A stretch of 64,000 nucleotides of DNA, taken from assembly GCA_001917665.1 (NCBI GenBank), contig MNEL01000033.1:1-64000 (forward strand), in the 5' to 3' direction. This document shows, piece after piece, positions 50,207 through 59,576 of this stretch; position 1 is the first letter of the stretch, and each line of letters opens with the position of its first letter. The notes beneath the pieces are model-generated. The model did not search any database. It saw only the letters and a program-made list of their open reading frames with translations, and was not told the DNA's origin. The translations under genes were made by a program, and so were the position numbers. Source of the stretch: Gemmatimonadetes bacterium 13_1_40CM_69_22 (GTDB taxonomy: Bacteria; Gemmatimonadota; Gemmatimonadetes; Gemmatimonadales; GWC2-71-9).

Positions 50207-52063
50207 ATGGCCGACGCTGCGACGCGACCCAGCAAGCCTGCGATTACCCCCGGCGCCTGGCAGGAAGCCCGGGGCCTGATCTACGCCCACCGCAAGCGGC
50301 TGTCGCTGGGGCTCGTGCTCCTGCTCGTCAACCGGATCGCGGGGTTCGTGCTGCCCGCGTCCCCCAAATGGGTCATCGACCGCGTGATCGGCCAGCACCG
50401 CCCGGAGCTGCTCCTGCCGCTGGCCGTGGCCGCGGGCGTGGCGACGCTGGTGCAGGCGGCCACCGGCTTCGGCTTGTCGCAGATCCTCGGGGTCGCGGCG
50501 CAGCGCGCCATCACCGACATGCGCCGCACGGTCCAGGCGTACGTCCTGCGTCTGCCGGTCAGCTACTTCGATTCGACCAAGAGCGGCATCCTCATCTCGC
50601 GCATCATGACCGATGCCGAGGGCATCCGCAACCTCGTCGGCACGGGACTGGTGCAGCTGATCGGCGGCTTGCTCACGGGAGCGGCGGCGTTGGTCGTCCT
50701 CTTCTTCCTGAACTGGCGGCTCACGGCGATCGCGATCCTCATTCTCGGCTGCTTCGGCGGCGGCATGGCGTTCGCGTTCACCAAGCTGCGGCCGCTGTTC
50801 CGGGAGCGCGGCAAGCTCAACGCCGAGGTGACGGGACGGCTCGGCGAGACGCTCGGCGGCATCCGCATCGTCAAGGCCTACCGCGCGGAGCGGGGCGAGC
50901 GGCTGGTGTTCACGCGGGGCGCGAACACCCTGTTTCGCAACATCGCCGCCACGATGACGGGTATCTCCGCCGTGGGCTCGTTCGCCACACTCATCGTCGG
51001 CGCCATCGGCATCCTGATGATCCTGGAGGGCGGTCATGCGGTGCTCACCGGCGCCATGACGCTGGGCGATCTCTTCATGTACGCCATCTTTGTCGGCCTC
51101 GTGGCGCTGCCGCTCATCAACATCGCGTCGATCGGGACGCAGATCACCGAGGCGTTCGCGGGCCTCGACCGGATCCGGGAGATCCGCCGGCTCGCGACCG
51201 AGGACGCCGAAGACGGCGCCCGTCCAGCGCTGGCGGAGGTGGAGGGGGATGTCGTCTTCGACGCTGTGAGCTTCGCCTACGTGCCGGGGAAGGACGTGCT
51301 ACGACACGTCTCGTTCCACGCGCCCCCCGGCTCCACCACGGCGCTCGTGGGGTCGTCAGGGGCGGGGAAGAGCACGCTCATCAGCCTGGTGCTCGCGTTC
51401 AGCCGCCCCGGCGCCGGGCGCGTCCTGGTGGACGGACGCGACCTCGCCACAGTGCGGCTGGCCGAGTATCGCCGGCAGCTGGGGGTCGTGCTCCAGGACA
51501 ACTTCCTGTTCGATGGCACGATCGCCGAGAACATCGCGTTCGCCCGCCCCCACGCGACGCGCGAGGAGATCGACGCGGCAGGCCGCATCGCCCACTGCGA
51601 CGACTTCGTGCGCCGTTTCGAAAAGGGCTACGACACGGTCGTCGGCGAGCGGGGCGTGAAGCTGTCGGGCGGCGAGCGCCAACGGGTCTCCATCGCGCGG
51701 GCGATCCTGGCCGATCCGCGGATCCTGATCCTCGACGAGGCCACGTCCAGTCTCGATTCGGAGAGCGAGGCGGCCATCCAAGACGGGCTGCGCACGCTGC
51801 GGCGCGGTCGCACGACCTTCGTGATCGCTCACCGGCTTTCGACCATCCGCAGCGCCGAGCAGATCCTAGTGATGGAAGGGGGCGAGATCGTCGAGCGCGG
51901 CACCCACGCGGAGCTGCTGGCGAAGCACGGGCGCTATCGCCAGCTGTACGATAAACAGTACCACTTCGAGCAGGACCTGTTCATCAACCCCGGCGAAGAC
52001 TTCACGCCGGAGCCCGAAACGCCGGTGGTGACGACCCCGGTAACCCCGCCTACCAGGCTCTGA
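50207..52063 (+). CDS. ABC exporter half-transporter, MsbA/multidrug type
   Basis: 618 residues. The N-terminal transmembrane domain (~1-330) shows five or six helices (RLSLGLVLLLVNRIAGFVLPAS, LLPLAVAAGVATLVQAATGF, LVQLIGGLLTGAAALVVLFFL, RLTAIAILILGCFGGGMAF, LIVGAIGILMILEGG) and coupling regions (SYFDSTKSGILISRIMTDAEG). The C-terminal ATPase has Walker A GSSGAGKSTLIS, the Q-loop VLQDNFLFDG, signature LSGGERQRVSIARAI, Walker B ILILDEATSSLD and the H-loop VIAHRLSTI. It should act as a homodimer exporting lipids, drugs or peptides. Confidence 0.9.
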   Translation: MADAATRPSKPAITPGAWQEARGLIYAHRKRLSLGLVLLLVNRIAGFVLPASPKWVIDRVIGQHRPELLLPLAVAAGVATLVQAATGFGLSQILGVAAQRAITDMRRTVQAYVLRLPVSYFDSTKSGILISRIMTDAEGIRNLVGTGLVQLIGGLLTGAAALVVLFFLNWRLTAIAILILGCFGGGMAFAFTKLRPLFRERGKLNAEVTGRLGETLGGIRIVKAYRAERGERLVFTRGANTLFRNIAATMTGISAVGSFATLIVGAIGILMILEGGHAVLTGAMTLGDLFMYAIFVGLVALPLINIASIGTQITEAFAGLDRIREIRRLATEDAEDGARPALAEVEGDVVFDAVSFAYVPGKDVLRHVSFHAPPGSTTALVGSSGAGKSTLISLVLAFSRPGAGRVLVDGRDLATVRLAEYRRQLGVVLQDNFLFDGTIAENIAFARPHATREEIDAAGRIAHCDDFVRRFEKGYDTVVGERGVKLSGGERQRVSIARAILADPRILILDEATSSLDSESEAAIQDGLRTLRRGRTTFVIAHRLSTIRSAEQILVMEGGEIVERGTHAELLAKHGRYRQLYDKQYHFEQDLFINPGEDFTPEPETPVVTTPVTPPTRL

Positions 52064-52162
52064 GCCCGCTCCGACAGCTCTGCTGCGTGTCTGCAACACT
52101 GCCGCGATTGGCTCACACTGATTATGGTGTGGTCGAGCCGATCACACAGAGAGCGTGCGCGC

Positions 52163-52522
52163 ATGTCCGAAACGCAGTGGGCTCGCTTGGCCGAGGATGC
52201 GAATTACGGCGTGCGTCGTGGGGCGTGGTATCGCGTGGCGGACCTGACCTCGAGCGACGCCGTGCTCGACGTGAATCACAAGCAGATCGCGCTACCGCGC
52301 GGGTCCGTCAAGCTGAGAACCAAGCTGCCCCGGGCGTGGACCATTGTGCCGCGTCCCCACGACGCGAGGCACGTGCCGGAGACGTGGGCCGACAAGTACG
52401 CGGTGTGTCCCAGCTGCCGCAACCGCGCCGCGCTCATGGGGAATCCACACACGCTGCGCTGCGCGCGTTGCAGTGGGGTGTTTCAGGTCGCTTGGGAGGA
52501 GTGGTTCCTCGCCGCACCGTGA
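52163..52522 (+). CDS. Zinc-ribbon protein, paralogue of the gene at 42688
   Basis: 119 residues. NYGVRRGAWYRVADLTSSDAVLDV, WTIVPRPHDARHVPETWADKYAVCPSCRNRA and LRCARCSGVFQVAWEEWFLA line up with the 42.7-kb gene over the whole length, including four zinc-binding Cys. ATG 52163 is chosen over GTG 52124; a purine-rich GAGAGC stretch lies upstream. Two paralogues 9.5 kb apart, both monocistronic, suggest a conserved small family. No function known to me. Convergent with the radical SAM gene (16 bp between stops). Confidence 0.7.
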   Translation: MSETQWARLAEDANYGVRRGAWYRVADLTSSDAVLDVNHKQIALPRGSVKLRTKLPRAWTIVPRPHDARHVPETWADKYAVCPSCRNRAALMGNPHTLRCARCSGVFQVAWEEWFLAAP

Positions 52523-52538
52523 TCGGGGTGCGCGCCGC

Positions 52539-54095
52539 TCAGCCGACGTTCACCGGCTCGAGCGGCTGTGCTTCCTCGGACTTCAGGTAGGCGTGGTGGT
52601 CGTGGTACAGCGCTCCCTCCGGGAGCCACTGCCACAGGGGGCCGAGGTCCCGTCGTACCCGCTCCACATAGAACTGGGGGATCTCGGTCGTCTCCTGGTC
52701 GAAGTAGCGCTGGATCTGGGGGTCGGCGTCGAGCCGGCGGCGCAGCTCCGTATGGTAGCGAATCCGTCCAAACCCTTCGGATGACACCGCACGCACCACG
52801 TTCATCCACCGCGGAATCGGAGCGGTCGTCGCGCGGAAGCGGTTGACGATGGCGCGGCCGGAGAAGGTGTACCGGGTCAAGCCGATCACGTGGTCGTAGA
52901 AGTCCCGCCAGGAGTAGTTCTTCGGCTTGACGTTCATCGCGTGGTTGTTGTCGAGGAAATGGAACGGGAACGGCAGCACGCGATCGGCGCGCTGGTATTC
53001 CAGATTGAGCGGCGCCGCCCGCCCGAACGCGGATAACAGCGAATAGCCGGGGAACGCGCCGGGCGTGAGATCGACGAACCGCTTGGTGAGCTCGAAGGGC
53101 TCCGGGCCGCGATCCGAGTCGAGGCCGAGCACGAAGTTGGTCTGCACGTAGGGGATGTGCCGCAAGATCATGTTGACGTGCTCGGAGACCTGCTCGACCT
53201 TGCCGAGGCCCTCCACCTTGCCGGTCTTCGACTTGTTGCCGAGGTCGTACCACGACTCGATGCCCGGCAGCAGCGCCTTGAATCCGTTGCGTCGCAGCCG
53301 CTGGACGTGCGGCTCGGAGAGCAGCGAGAGGCTGCTCTCTGCGATGAAATCGATCGAGTCCGGGGGAGCCGCCGCCTCGATGGCGTCCAGCACCTCGTCG
53401 AATCGCACGCCGAAATTGGGATCGTGCCAGCCGACGCGCGGGCGGCGCAGCTGTTGCCGCAGGAACTTGAGGTCGTCCTGCAGCACCTGCATGTCGAGCG
53501 GCTGATACGGCACCACCGAGTCGATGCAGAAGCTGCAGGTATACGGGCAGCCGAGGCTGCCGAGCATCGGCACGATCTTGAAGAACGGGGCTTTGCGGAG
53601 CGTCGGCTCGATGAACTTCCAACGCTCGCGCACGCCTGGGAGCGTCGCGGGTTGACGTGGGGCGGCGCGGTGCACGCCCAGCGGCCGGTGCCGGGCGCCG
53701 TCCTGCAATACCTCTCGGATGACCGCCCGGTCGGTGAAGCCGAGCACATAGTCGAAATAGCGCCGGGCGTCCTCGGGGTAGCAGCGGGCGTGCGGTCCAC
53801 CCAGCACGGTGACGGCCCCGCGCGAGCGGAACAGGTTGCTGAGCGCGTACGCGAGCAGCGCCGCTTCCGTGAAGGCGCCGATGAACACGAGGTCGACGTC
53901 GGCCGGTAATTCTGCGACGAGATTCTCGAAGCCGGTATAGCAGACGAAGGTGACCTGATGGCCTTCCGCTTCGCACCAGACGCCGACGACCTGAGGCATG
54001 ATGCTCGCCAGGTTGGCGTGCATCACCCGCGCGTACAGCGCGCGCGTCGGCCCCTTGGTTACGAGGTCGACGATGCCGATGCGGAGTTTACGCAC
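52539..54095 (-). CDS. Radical SAM protein with N-terminal B12-binding-like domain
   Basis: 518 residues. The N-terminal ~150 (RIGIVDLVTKGPTRALYARVMH ... DLVFIGAFTEAALLAYALSNLFRSRGAVTVLGGPHA) follow the Rossmann-like pattern of B12-binding domains in B12-dependent radical SAM enzymes, but the DxHxxG motif is not obvious. The [4Fe-4S] motif is GSLGCPYTCSFCIDS near residue 190 (CxxxCxxC); GIESWYDLGNKSK and the NFVLGLDSD region follow the SAM-binding barrel. Methylase or other carbon-chemistry roles are typical; the substrate is unknown. GTG 54095 is chosen because the family begins there; GTG 54110 or ATG 54179 are alternatives. Confidence 0.75.
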   Translation of the reverse strand: MRKLRIGIVDLVTKGPTRALYARVMHANLASIMPQVVGVWCEAEGHQVTFVCYTGFENLVAELPADVDLVFIGAFTEAALLAYALSNLFRSRGAVTVLGGPHARCYPEDARRYFDYVLGFTDRAVIREVLQDGARHRPLGVHRAAPRQPATLPGVRERWKFIEPTLRKAPFFKIVPMLGSLGCPYTCSFCIDSVVPYQPLDMQVLQDDLKFLRQQLRRPRVGWHDPNFGVRFDEVLDAIEAAAPPDSIDFIAESSLSLLSEPHVQRLRRNGFKALLPGIESWYDLGNKSKTGKVEGLGKVEQVSEHVNMILRHIPYVQTNFVLGLDSDRGPEPFELTKRFVDLTPGAFPGYSLLSAFGRAAPLNLEYQRADRVLPFPFHFLDNNHAMNVKPKNYSWRDFYDHVIGLTRYTFSGRAIVNRFRATTAPIPRWMNVVRAVSSEGFGRIRYHTELRRRLDADPQIQRYFDQETTEIPQFYVERVRRDLGPLWQWLPEGALYHDHHAYLKSEEAQPLEPVNVG

Positions 54096-54246
54096 ACACC
54101 TGTCGGTGACGGATGATCCACTATCTCCTGGGCGCGGGAAGGATGTCTGTGGCGCACCTAATGCCGCACTCCCGGTCACGGAAAGCCATCGACCGGGTGG
54201 GTGAGGCGTGCGCGACGCATCAATCTAACGAGCTAGCTCTCCGGGG

Positions 54247-54903
54247 CTAGTCGGCGCCTTCCGAGCGGGCGAAGGCGGCGATCTGCAACCGGGTGTGCAG
54301 CGCGAGCTTCTCGAGGATGTTGTGCACGTGGCTCTTGACGGTATGCGTTGCGATATGCAACCGCTGCGCGATCTCCTTGTTGCTCAACCCTTCGCCGATG
54401 AGGTCGATCACCTGCCGTTCCCGCTGGGTCAGGCGCACGGCGTCGATCACGGCCCGGGTGCCGTGCCCCTTCGCTTGCCTGGCGATCTGGGAGAACAGGG
54501 ATTCGGTCATCGGCGGCGGCAGCACGTTGCTCCCCCCGGCGACGGCACGGATCGTGTCCACGAAGTCCGTCGGCGTGGCGTCCTTCAAGATGAAGCCCGA
54601 GACCCCCGCTTTCACGAGCTCGACGACGTCCTCGTGCACCGGGAAGAGATCCATCGCGATGATCCTCACGTCGGGTGCCGTCCGCTTCAACTCGCGCACC
54701 ACACGCGCGCTGTCGTCATCCTTGAGGCCTAGGTCCACGAGCACGACCTGAGCGTTCTTGGCGTGCGACTCCCGTAGGGCTGCCTCACCGCTCGCCACGG
54801 CGCCGACCAACGCAACGTCCGGCTGCGCCGCGAGCAGTAGGGTGATCGCATCGCGCAGCAGGCGGTTGTCCTCAATCAACAATACTGGGATAGGCGTGGG
54901 CAT
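54247..54903 (-). CDS. NarL/FixJ-family response regulator
   Basis: 218 residues. Receiver: VLLIEDNRLLRD (acidic pair), VVLVDLGLKDDDS (phospho-acceptor Asp), then GFILKDATP (Lys). HTH: VRLTQRERQVIDLIGEGLSNKEIAQRLHIATHTVKSHVHNILEKL, typical LuxR type. No sensor kinase is adjacent; the four-PAS kinase at 47.3 kb is a possible partner. Weak -10-like TACTAG on the minus strand upstream. Divergent from a candidate RNA gene. Confidence 0.9.
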   Translation of the reverse strand: MPTPIPVLLIEDNRLLRDAITLLLAAQPDVALVGAVASGEAALRESHAKNAQVVLVDLGLKDDDSARVVRELKRTAPDVRIIAMDLFPVHEDVVELVKAGVSGFILKDATPTDFVDTIRAVAGGSNVLPPPMTESLFSQIARQAKGHGTRAVIDAVRLTQRERQVIDLIGEGLSNKEIAQRLHIATHTVKSHVHNILEKLALHTRLQIAAFARSEGAD

Positions 54904-55020
54904 GGTCCCGGACAGTCCTGCCTAGTACGATGGGAAAGGAAAGGCCGGCTCGCAAGCACTGGGCCAGGGCCTGCCAGCCTGTCAGTAGCAATCCGTCGTA
55001 CCCGCGGCTACCTTCGGTAT

Positions 55021-55157
55021 ACGTGCGGAACGGCACAGCTACGACCGCTCGGGCAAGACACAGATAGCGGCCACCCAGCCAACACCTGGGTCGAGGCGAC
55101 AAGACGTAGGCCACGCGAGATCCGCCGACCGATCGGCGCATCTCGCGTTCTTTTTTC
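55021..55157 (+). ncRNA. Candidate structured small RNA or leader, ~135 nt
   Basis: The 274-bp spacer 54904-55177 has a -10-like TACCTT (55009-55014, in GGCTACCTT), predicted start ~55021. The downstream sequence can form GTGC/GCAC (55023-55036), CCGCT/AGCGG (55045-55070), ACCCAG/CTGGGT (55073-55091) and then a long terminator (55113-55157). No plus-strand gene lies upstream that this terminator could serve. Either an independent sRNA or a terminated leader of the 55178 gene. Boundaries are approximate. Confidence 0.4.
55113..55157 (+). terminator. Long intrinsic terminator
   Basis: ACGCGAGAT pairs with ATCTCGCGT (9 bp), then one mismatch and CGCCGA/TCGGCG (6 bp) around the loop CCGA, followed by TTCTTTTTT. 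The T-run is on the plus strand only. The strongest hairpin I find in the window. Confidence 0.85.
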
Positions 55158-55177
55158 TCGGAGAGCAGCGGGGACGC

Positions 55178-55495
55178 GTGGTGACGAAACCGCAGCGACA
55201 GCAGGCGGCGCCGCAGCACTGGGTGTATGCCTATCAGATCGAGCCGCCGCAGCCCGACGCGCGGTTCCACAGGGTCAAAGCGCTGCTCGGCAAGGCTCAC
55301 ATGGCCGCCCGGCGCGCGGCGCGGATGTGGACGGGCCGCATCGTGGTGGAGACGCGGGTCAGTCACATCCTGATCGTCAGCGACAGCCCCAGTCGGCAGC
55401 GCGCCGTCAATCGCGCGCTCGAGAAGGAGCTGAAGCACCTGGGGCTGCGCTTCCTGGTGAACCAGCCCGTCCCCCTGCCGGCGGAGCAGCCGTAA
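55178..55495 (+). CDS. Small hypothetical protein
   Basis: 105 residues, basic. APQHWVYAYQIEPPQPDARFHRVKALLGKAHMAARRAARMWTG is followed by RIVVETRVSHILIVSDSPSRQRAVNRALEKELKHLGL. The second half could form a small alpha/beta fold with a strand VSHILIVSD. No known family. GTG 55178 and GTG 55181 are equivalent starts with CGGAGAGC upstream. It follows directly after the candidate structured RNA, which may control it. Confidence 0.55.
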   Translation: MVTKPQRQQAAPQHWVYAYQIEPPQPDARFHRVKALLGKAHMAARRAARMWTGRIVVETRVSHILIVSDSPSRQRAVNRALEKELKHLGLRFLVNQPVPLPAEQP

Positions 55496-55516
55496 CGCGC
55501 CAGCGCCCGCGCTCGG

Positions 55517-56932
55517 TCACCGCACCGGCCCGGTCGCGCCGAGCCAACCTCCGCTGAACCCCGCCCGCTTGAGCCCCCGCACGATGTACGGATTCTTTCG
55601 CATCGTGCGCCAGATCAGCTCGCTGCGATAGTTCTCGATCATCGCGAGGATCGGCCCCTGGTCGATCCCGAGATAATCAACGTCGAACCACCCGAACACG
55701 GGATCCACCTCGCCCCGTTCCACGGGTACTTGCGCGGTGAAGGTCGGGTTGAAGGCGTCGCGGAAGCCGTAGGTCGAGAAGAGATGTGACCCGTAGGTCT
55801 CGCGCATCGTGATGAGGGCGGCGATCGCGATCTCGGGCGCGAACGGCACCGCGCCGCCGGCGGCCGTGGGAGCGAGCGTGCCGTCGTCGTTGGTCTCGAG
55901 CAGCGACACGCCGCGCGCCCAGTAGGTGTGGAACTGGCGGGTGCGCCCGTTCAGGACGAGCGTCGTGTTCGCCGGGCCGTCCGAAGCCGTGAGCCCCCAG
56001 ATCTGGTTCGAGTAGCCGTTCCACACCATGGGGTTGGCCGCGGCGTAGGCGCGCTGGGCGTAGGTCGCGCGGCGTGAATTCTCGAAGTAGTCAATGCCGC
56101 GGCCGCGCATGTAGGAGTCCTGAATACCGCGGAAGGCGATCCACACGTGGGAGTACTCGTGGCCGAACAAGGGCCCGAACTGCACGTAATCCTGCCCGCG
56201 AAACGTCCCCCACTGGTAGCCCCCGACCCACGCGGTCCAGGCGGTGGAATCCACGGCGTGGGTGGGCGAGCCGAGCGCGAGGATGTAGAGGATCATCGCC
56301 TCGTTGTAGCCGATCCAGTCGGCGGGGATGAACCCGCCCTCCGGGTGCCACCCCATGCTGACGGCGGGCGGCCGCGCCTGCGCCCAGTTCCAATCCACGC
56401 GGTAGTAGATGGAGTCAACGAGCGACCGGATGAGGGACTCGGTCGAGTCGGCTGCGTCGTAGTACGACTGGCAGAACACCACGCCCGCGAGCAGGAGCGA
56501 GGTATCGATGGTCGAGAGCTCCACATTTTGGAACCGCTGACCCGTGCTCATGTCGAGGAAGTGATAGAAGAAGCCGTGGTAGCCGGTCGCGCCCGAGACG
56601 CTCGAGTCCTGGGGGGCGGTCCAGAAGAAGCGCAGCGTCGTGAGGGTGCGGGCGGCCGCCTGAGCGCGGGTGATATAGCCACGCTCCACGCCGATCGGGT
56701 AGGCGGTGAGCGCGAACCCGACCGCCGCGATGCTCGAGAACGACGGGCTCGGCGCGCGGTCGGGGGTCAGCCCGTTCTGGGGGTTGGTCAAGTCCCAGAA
56801 ATAATGAAAGGTGCGCTGCTCCAGGGTGTCGAGGAAGGCGGTGGTGTCACGGGCCGTGTTAGGAGGAGGCGGCCCGGCAGCGTTGTTTGCCGCGCAGCCG
56901 GCGAGCGCCGCGGCGAGGAGCACCGGTTTCAT
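55517..56932 (-). CDS. Glycoamylase (GH144-type) lipoprotein
   Basis: 471 residues. Signal [11 protein letters not shown] predicts a lipoprotein. The protein fits the Glycoamylase domain: [87 protein letters not shown] and the C-terminal [14 protein letters not shown]. That domain corresponds to GH144, whose studied members act on beta-1,2-glucans. It starts at ATG 56932, overlapping the stop of the upstream enzyme (ATGA). Last gene of the minus-strand SusCD operon; paralogue of the next enzyme (same signature blocks) but without Fn3. Confidence 0.85.
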   Translation of the reverse strand: MKPVLLAAALAGCAANNAAGPPPPNTARDTTAFLDTLEQRTFHYFWDLTNPQNGLTPDRAPSPSFSSIAAVGFALTAYPIGVERGYITRAQAAARTLTTLRFFWTAPQDSSVSGATGYHGFFYHFLDMSTGQRFQNVELSTIDTSLLLAGVVFCQSYYDAADSTESLIRSLVDSIYYRVDWNWAQARPPAVSMGWHPEGGFIPADWIGYNEAMILYILALGSPTHAVDSTAWTAWVGGYQWGTFRGQDYVQFGPLFGHEYSHVWIAFRGIQDSYMRGRGIDYFENSRRATYAQRAYAAANPMVWNGYSNQIWGLTASDGPANTTLVLNGRTRQFHTYWARGVSLLETNDDGTLAPTAAGGAVPFAPEIAIAALITMRETYGSHLFSTYGFRDAFNPTFTAQVPVERGEVDPVFGWFDVDYLGIDQGPILAMIENYRSELIWRTMRKNPYIVRGLKRAGFSGGWLGATGPVR

Positions 56933-59103
56933 CGGTCCCGGACGAAGCCGATCTTGTCCAGCGCGGCACCGATCTCCGGGTTCGCCATGAATAGCTTCCA
57001 GATGAGCCCGGTGCGGTAGTTCTCGATCATCACCACAATTGGCGCCTGGTTCAGCCCCATGAAGATCGGCGAGATCCAATGCTCGTCGAAGTTGATCGCA
57101 TCGCGGAAGCCATACACCCCCCACAACCGATCCCCCAGATCGCGGTAGAAGTGCTTCAGGGCGGCCAGCGACGCATCCGCCGTGTAGGGGAACGACGCCA
57201 GCGCGCCGGTCGGGGTGAGGGTGCCGGTGTCGACGTGCGGCGCGGGCTCGTGCGCCTCATACCCCCACGGCCCGTCGCTCGCCGTCAGCCCCCAGGCCGC
57301 AGGTCCGTACCCGGCGTGCCGGCGTGGGTTGGCGATGCAGTACGCTCGGTTGATGCGCGCGATGCGGCGGTTGTTCTCGAAGTAGTCGGTGTAGCGGTCT
57401 CGCTTACCGCGGGGGTCGAAGCCGAGAAAGGAGTAATGGGTGAAGAACAACGGTCCCCCCGTCGCCACCCCGACGGGTAGCTCGATGCCGTAGTAGCTGT
57501 GCCCGTTCGTGTAGTGGTCACCGTGGGTCGTCTGCCCCCACCCGCGGCGATACTCCACGGCACGCTGCGCCTGACTGGCCCAGCCCCTGTAGTACACCTC
57601 CCCCGGCACCCCATGCGTGGGGGAGGCGATCGCCAGCAGGTAGGCGATCATCGTCTCGTTCCACCCGATGAGCGGATGCTCGAGCTTCCAGGCGTAGTCC
57701 GGCGACCAGTGCCAGATCAGAAAGGCGCCGTCCGGGGTCTTGCGGTGCCAGCTCCACTCGACGCCCTCCCACAGGGCCGTGATGTGATCGTACAGCGCCT
57801 GGTCGGCCTTGAAATACTGCCGCGCGGCCAGCAACCCTTGCGTGAGGAAAGCGGTTTCGACCAGGTCGCCGCCGTCGTCGTAGCGGCCGAACAGCGGAAT
57901 CACGTGGCCGCTGCGCCCGCTCATGAAGTGGGGCCAGACGCCGTGAAACCGGTCCGCGGTCTCGAGAAAACCGACGATCTGCCGCATGCGCGCGGTGCTC
58001 TGCTCGCGGGTGATGAAGCCGCGCTCGGTCCCGACGATGAGCGCCATGATGCCGAAGCCGGAGGCGCCGGTCGCCACGAGATCGGGATCCCCGGGCTGGC
58101 TCTCGAGCGCCAGCCCGGCGTTGGGATGCGCTCCGTCCCAGTAGTAGCGGAACGAGGCCTCCTGCACCATCGTCAGCAGCTCATCGTCGGTCATCGCGCG
58201 CGTCGTCGCGGTCGCCGTCTCCGACGGGGCCGAGAGGTTGTCGTTGACGTCCACCGCGCGGACGCGGTAGGTGGCCCGCCGTCCCGGCGCGCCCAGGAAG
58301 GCGACGTAGCGATTGAACCATGATGTCTGCACGTCGATCGCCTTGAAGCGCGTGCCGTCGGTGGAGCGCTCGATCCGGTATCCCCTGAGATCGGGGGCCT
58401 GGACCGGCTCCCACGCCAGCTCGATGTGTCGTTCGAAGCCGCGGGCTCGCAGGGTGCGCGGCACGGGCGGGGGCGTCGTGTCGCGGGGGTCGCCGCTCGT
58501 AATCGCGATCTCGTCGATATAGAGTGTGTGCGGCGCGCCGTCGTCCAGCCACTGCTCGAAGAACACGGTGGCCGCGCGGTGCGGGTCGAACGTCCGGCCG
58601 TCCTGCAACGTCATGGCGAGCTGCCCGATCGGCACCGACACGCGCGTCCACTGCCCGGCGGGAAGCCCGTCCGTGTAATAGTCGGCGAGTCGCAGCTCGC
58701 GACGCAGTCCTTGCGCGTCCTCGATCCCGATCAGCGGGAGCACCCCGGCGGGAATCGCCGCGTCGGTGTACGCTCGGAGTACCAGCGAATCGCCGGTGAA
58801 CTCAGCCGTCTGATTGCGCCAGCTCTCCCGGCGCACGCCCGCGTGCCAGGTGCCGCCGGGGCGGGAGGTCCACGTCAGGCGCAGCGCGTTCGGGGGGGTG
58901 AAGACGTGAGTGGTCTCGACCGGGAGCTTGCCGCGCGCGGCAGCCAGCGTGCTCGGAGTGATCGCCCGGGCCTCGCTGAAATAGTAGGCCGTGTCGGTCA
59001 GACTGCGCTCGAAGAAGACATGACGATCGTGGGCAGCCTGGGCCGACGCCTGGGCGGCGAGGAGTAGGAGTGCCGTCTCGTAACCGGCGAGGCGTCTAGT
59101 CAG
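56929..59103 (-). CDS. Exported Glycoamylase (GH144-type) with CBM-like and Fn3 domains
   Basis: The first ATG/GTG in frame (58836) is internal. Reading upstream, the frame continues through [14 protein letters not shown] and a signal peptide ([18 protein letters not shown]) to a CTG at 59103, which overlaps the preceding TAG. That gives 724 residues: a beta-sandwich CBM-like domain (~30-205), Fn3 (~215-305; [25 protein letters not shown]), then the Glycoamylase domain with [63 protein letters not shown] and [15 protein letters not shown]. The CTG start is inferred. Likely endo- or exo-acting beta-glucanase at the cell surface. Confidence 0.8.
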   Translation of the reverse strand: MTRRLAGYETALLLLAAQASAQAAHDRHVFFERSLTDTAYYFSEARAITPSTLAAARGKLPVETTHVFTPPNALRLTWTSRPGGTWHAGVRRESWRNQTAEFTGDSLVLRAYTDAAIPAGVLPLIGIEDAQGLRRELRLADYYTDGLPAGQWTRVSVPIGQLAMTLQDGRTFDPHRAATVFFEQWLDDGAPHTLYIDEIAITSGDPRDTTPPPVPRTLRARGFERHIELAWEPVQAPDLRGYRIERSTDGTRFKAIDVQTSWFNRYVAFLGAPGRRATYRVRAVDVNDNLSAPSETATATTRAMTDDELLTMVQEASFRYYWDGAHPNAGLALESQPGDPDLVATGASGFGIMALIVGTERGFITREQSTARMRQIVGFLETADRFHGVWPHFMSGRSGHVIPLFGRYDDGGDLVETAFLTQGLLAARQYFKADQALYDHITALWEGVEWSWHRKTPDGAFLIWHWSPDYAWKLEHPLIGWNETMIAYLLAIASPTHGVPGEVYYRGWASQAQRAVEYRRGWGQTTHGDHYTNGHSYYGIELPVGVATGGPLFFTHYSFLGFDPRGKRDRYTDYFENNRRIARINRAYCIANPRRHAGYGPAAWGLTASDGPWGYEAHEPAPHVDTGTLTPTGALASFPYTADASLAALKHFYRDLGDRLWGVYGFRDAINFDEHWISPIFMGLNQAPIVVMIENYRTGLIWKLFMANPEIGAALDKIGFVRDR

Positions 59104-59572
59104 GGCGGCGCTGGCCGTGCCGGGTCGTGATGACTACCACGCCGTTCGCTCCCCGAACACCGTAGATCGCCGTGGCGCTGGCATCTTTCAGGATATCGAT
59201 CCGCTCAATATCACCCGGGTTGAGCCACGACAAGCCGTGCCTGGTGGTCACTTCCACGGGCATTCCATCCACCACATACAGCGGCTCGGTGTCACCGTAG
59301 ATGGAGCTCCGGCCCCGGATCTGGACCGAAATGCCCCCGCTCGACAACCGGATGACCTGCACGCCGGCGCTCCGACCTTCGAGCAGCTCCTCGACCTGCG
59401 CTGCGGGGATGCCGTGTAGATCCTCGGCGCTCACCGTGGAGACGGCGCTCGCGGTCATTTCCTTCGGGGATGCTGCTGCCGGGGAGGATGCGCGTGGGTG
59501 GGCGCACCCCAGCCACCTCACCCCAGCCGCGACGAGCACGACGCCCAGAGAGGTCCGCGAGCCCCGCGTCAC
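59096..59572 (-). CDS. Stand-alone SusC-type TonB plug lipoprotein
   Basis: 158 residues. GTG 59572 starts 5 nt after the SusD stop. [23 protein letters not shown] gives a lipoprotein signal. The remainder is only a TonB plug domain: [76 protein letters not shown]. The same motifs occur in the plug of the SusC protein of this locus ([27 protein letters not shown]). There is no barrel. It may be a decoy or a substrate-binding accessory; the role is unknown. Its stop overlaps the CTG of the glycosidase gene. Confidence 0.75.
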   Translation of the reverse strand: MTRGSRTSLGVVLVAAGVRWLGCAHPRASSPAAASPKEMTASAVSTVSAEDLHGIPAAQVEELLEGRSAGVQVIRLSSGGISVQIRGRSSIYGDTEPLYVVDGMPVEVTTRHGLSWLNPGDIERIDILKDASATAIYGVRGANGVVVITTRHGQRRPD

Positions 59573-59576
59573 CGCC

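Noticed and set aside
52483-53976. Second long frame overlapping the radical SAM gene
   Set aside because: Low-complexity Arg/Ala/Gly/Pro translation without motifs; the CxxxCxxC frame is the real one.
54930-55067. 45-codon frame in the spacer before the candidate RNA
   Set aside because: No ribosome-binding site and the composition looks random; hairpins and terminator explain the region better.
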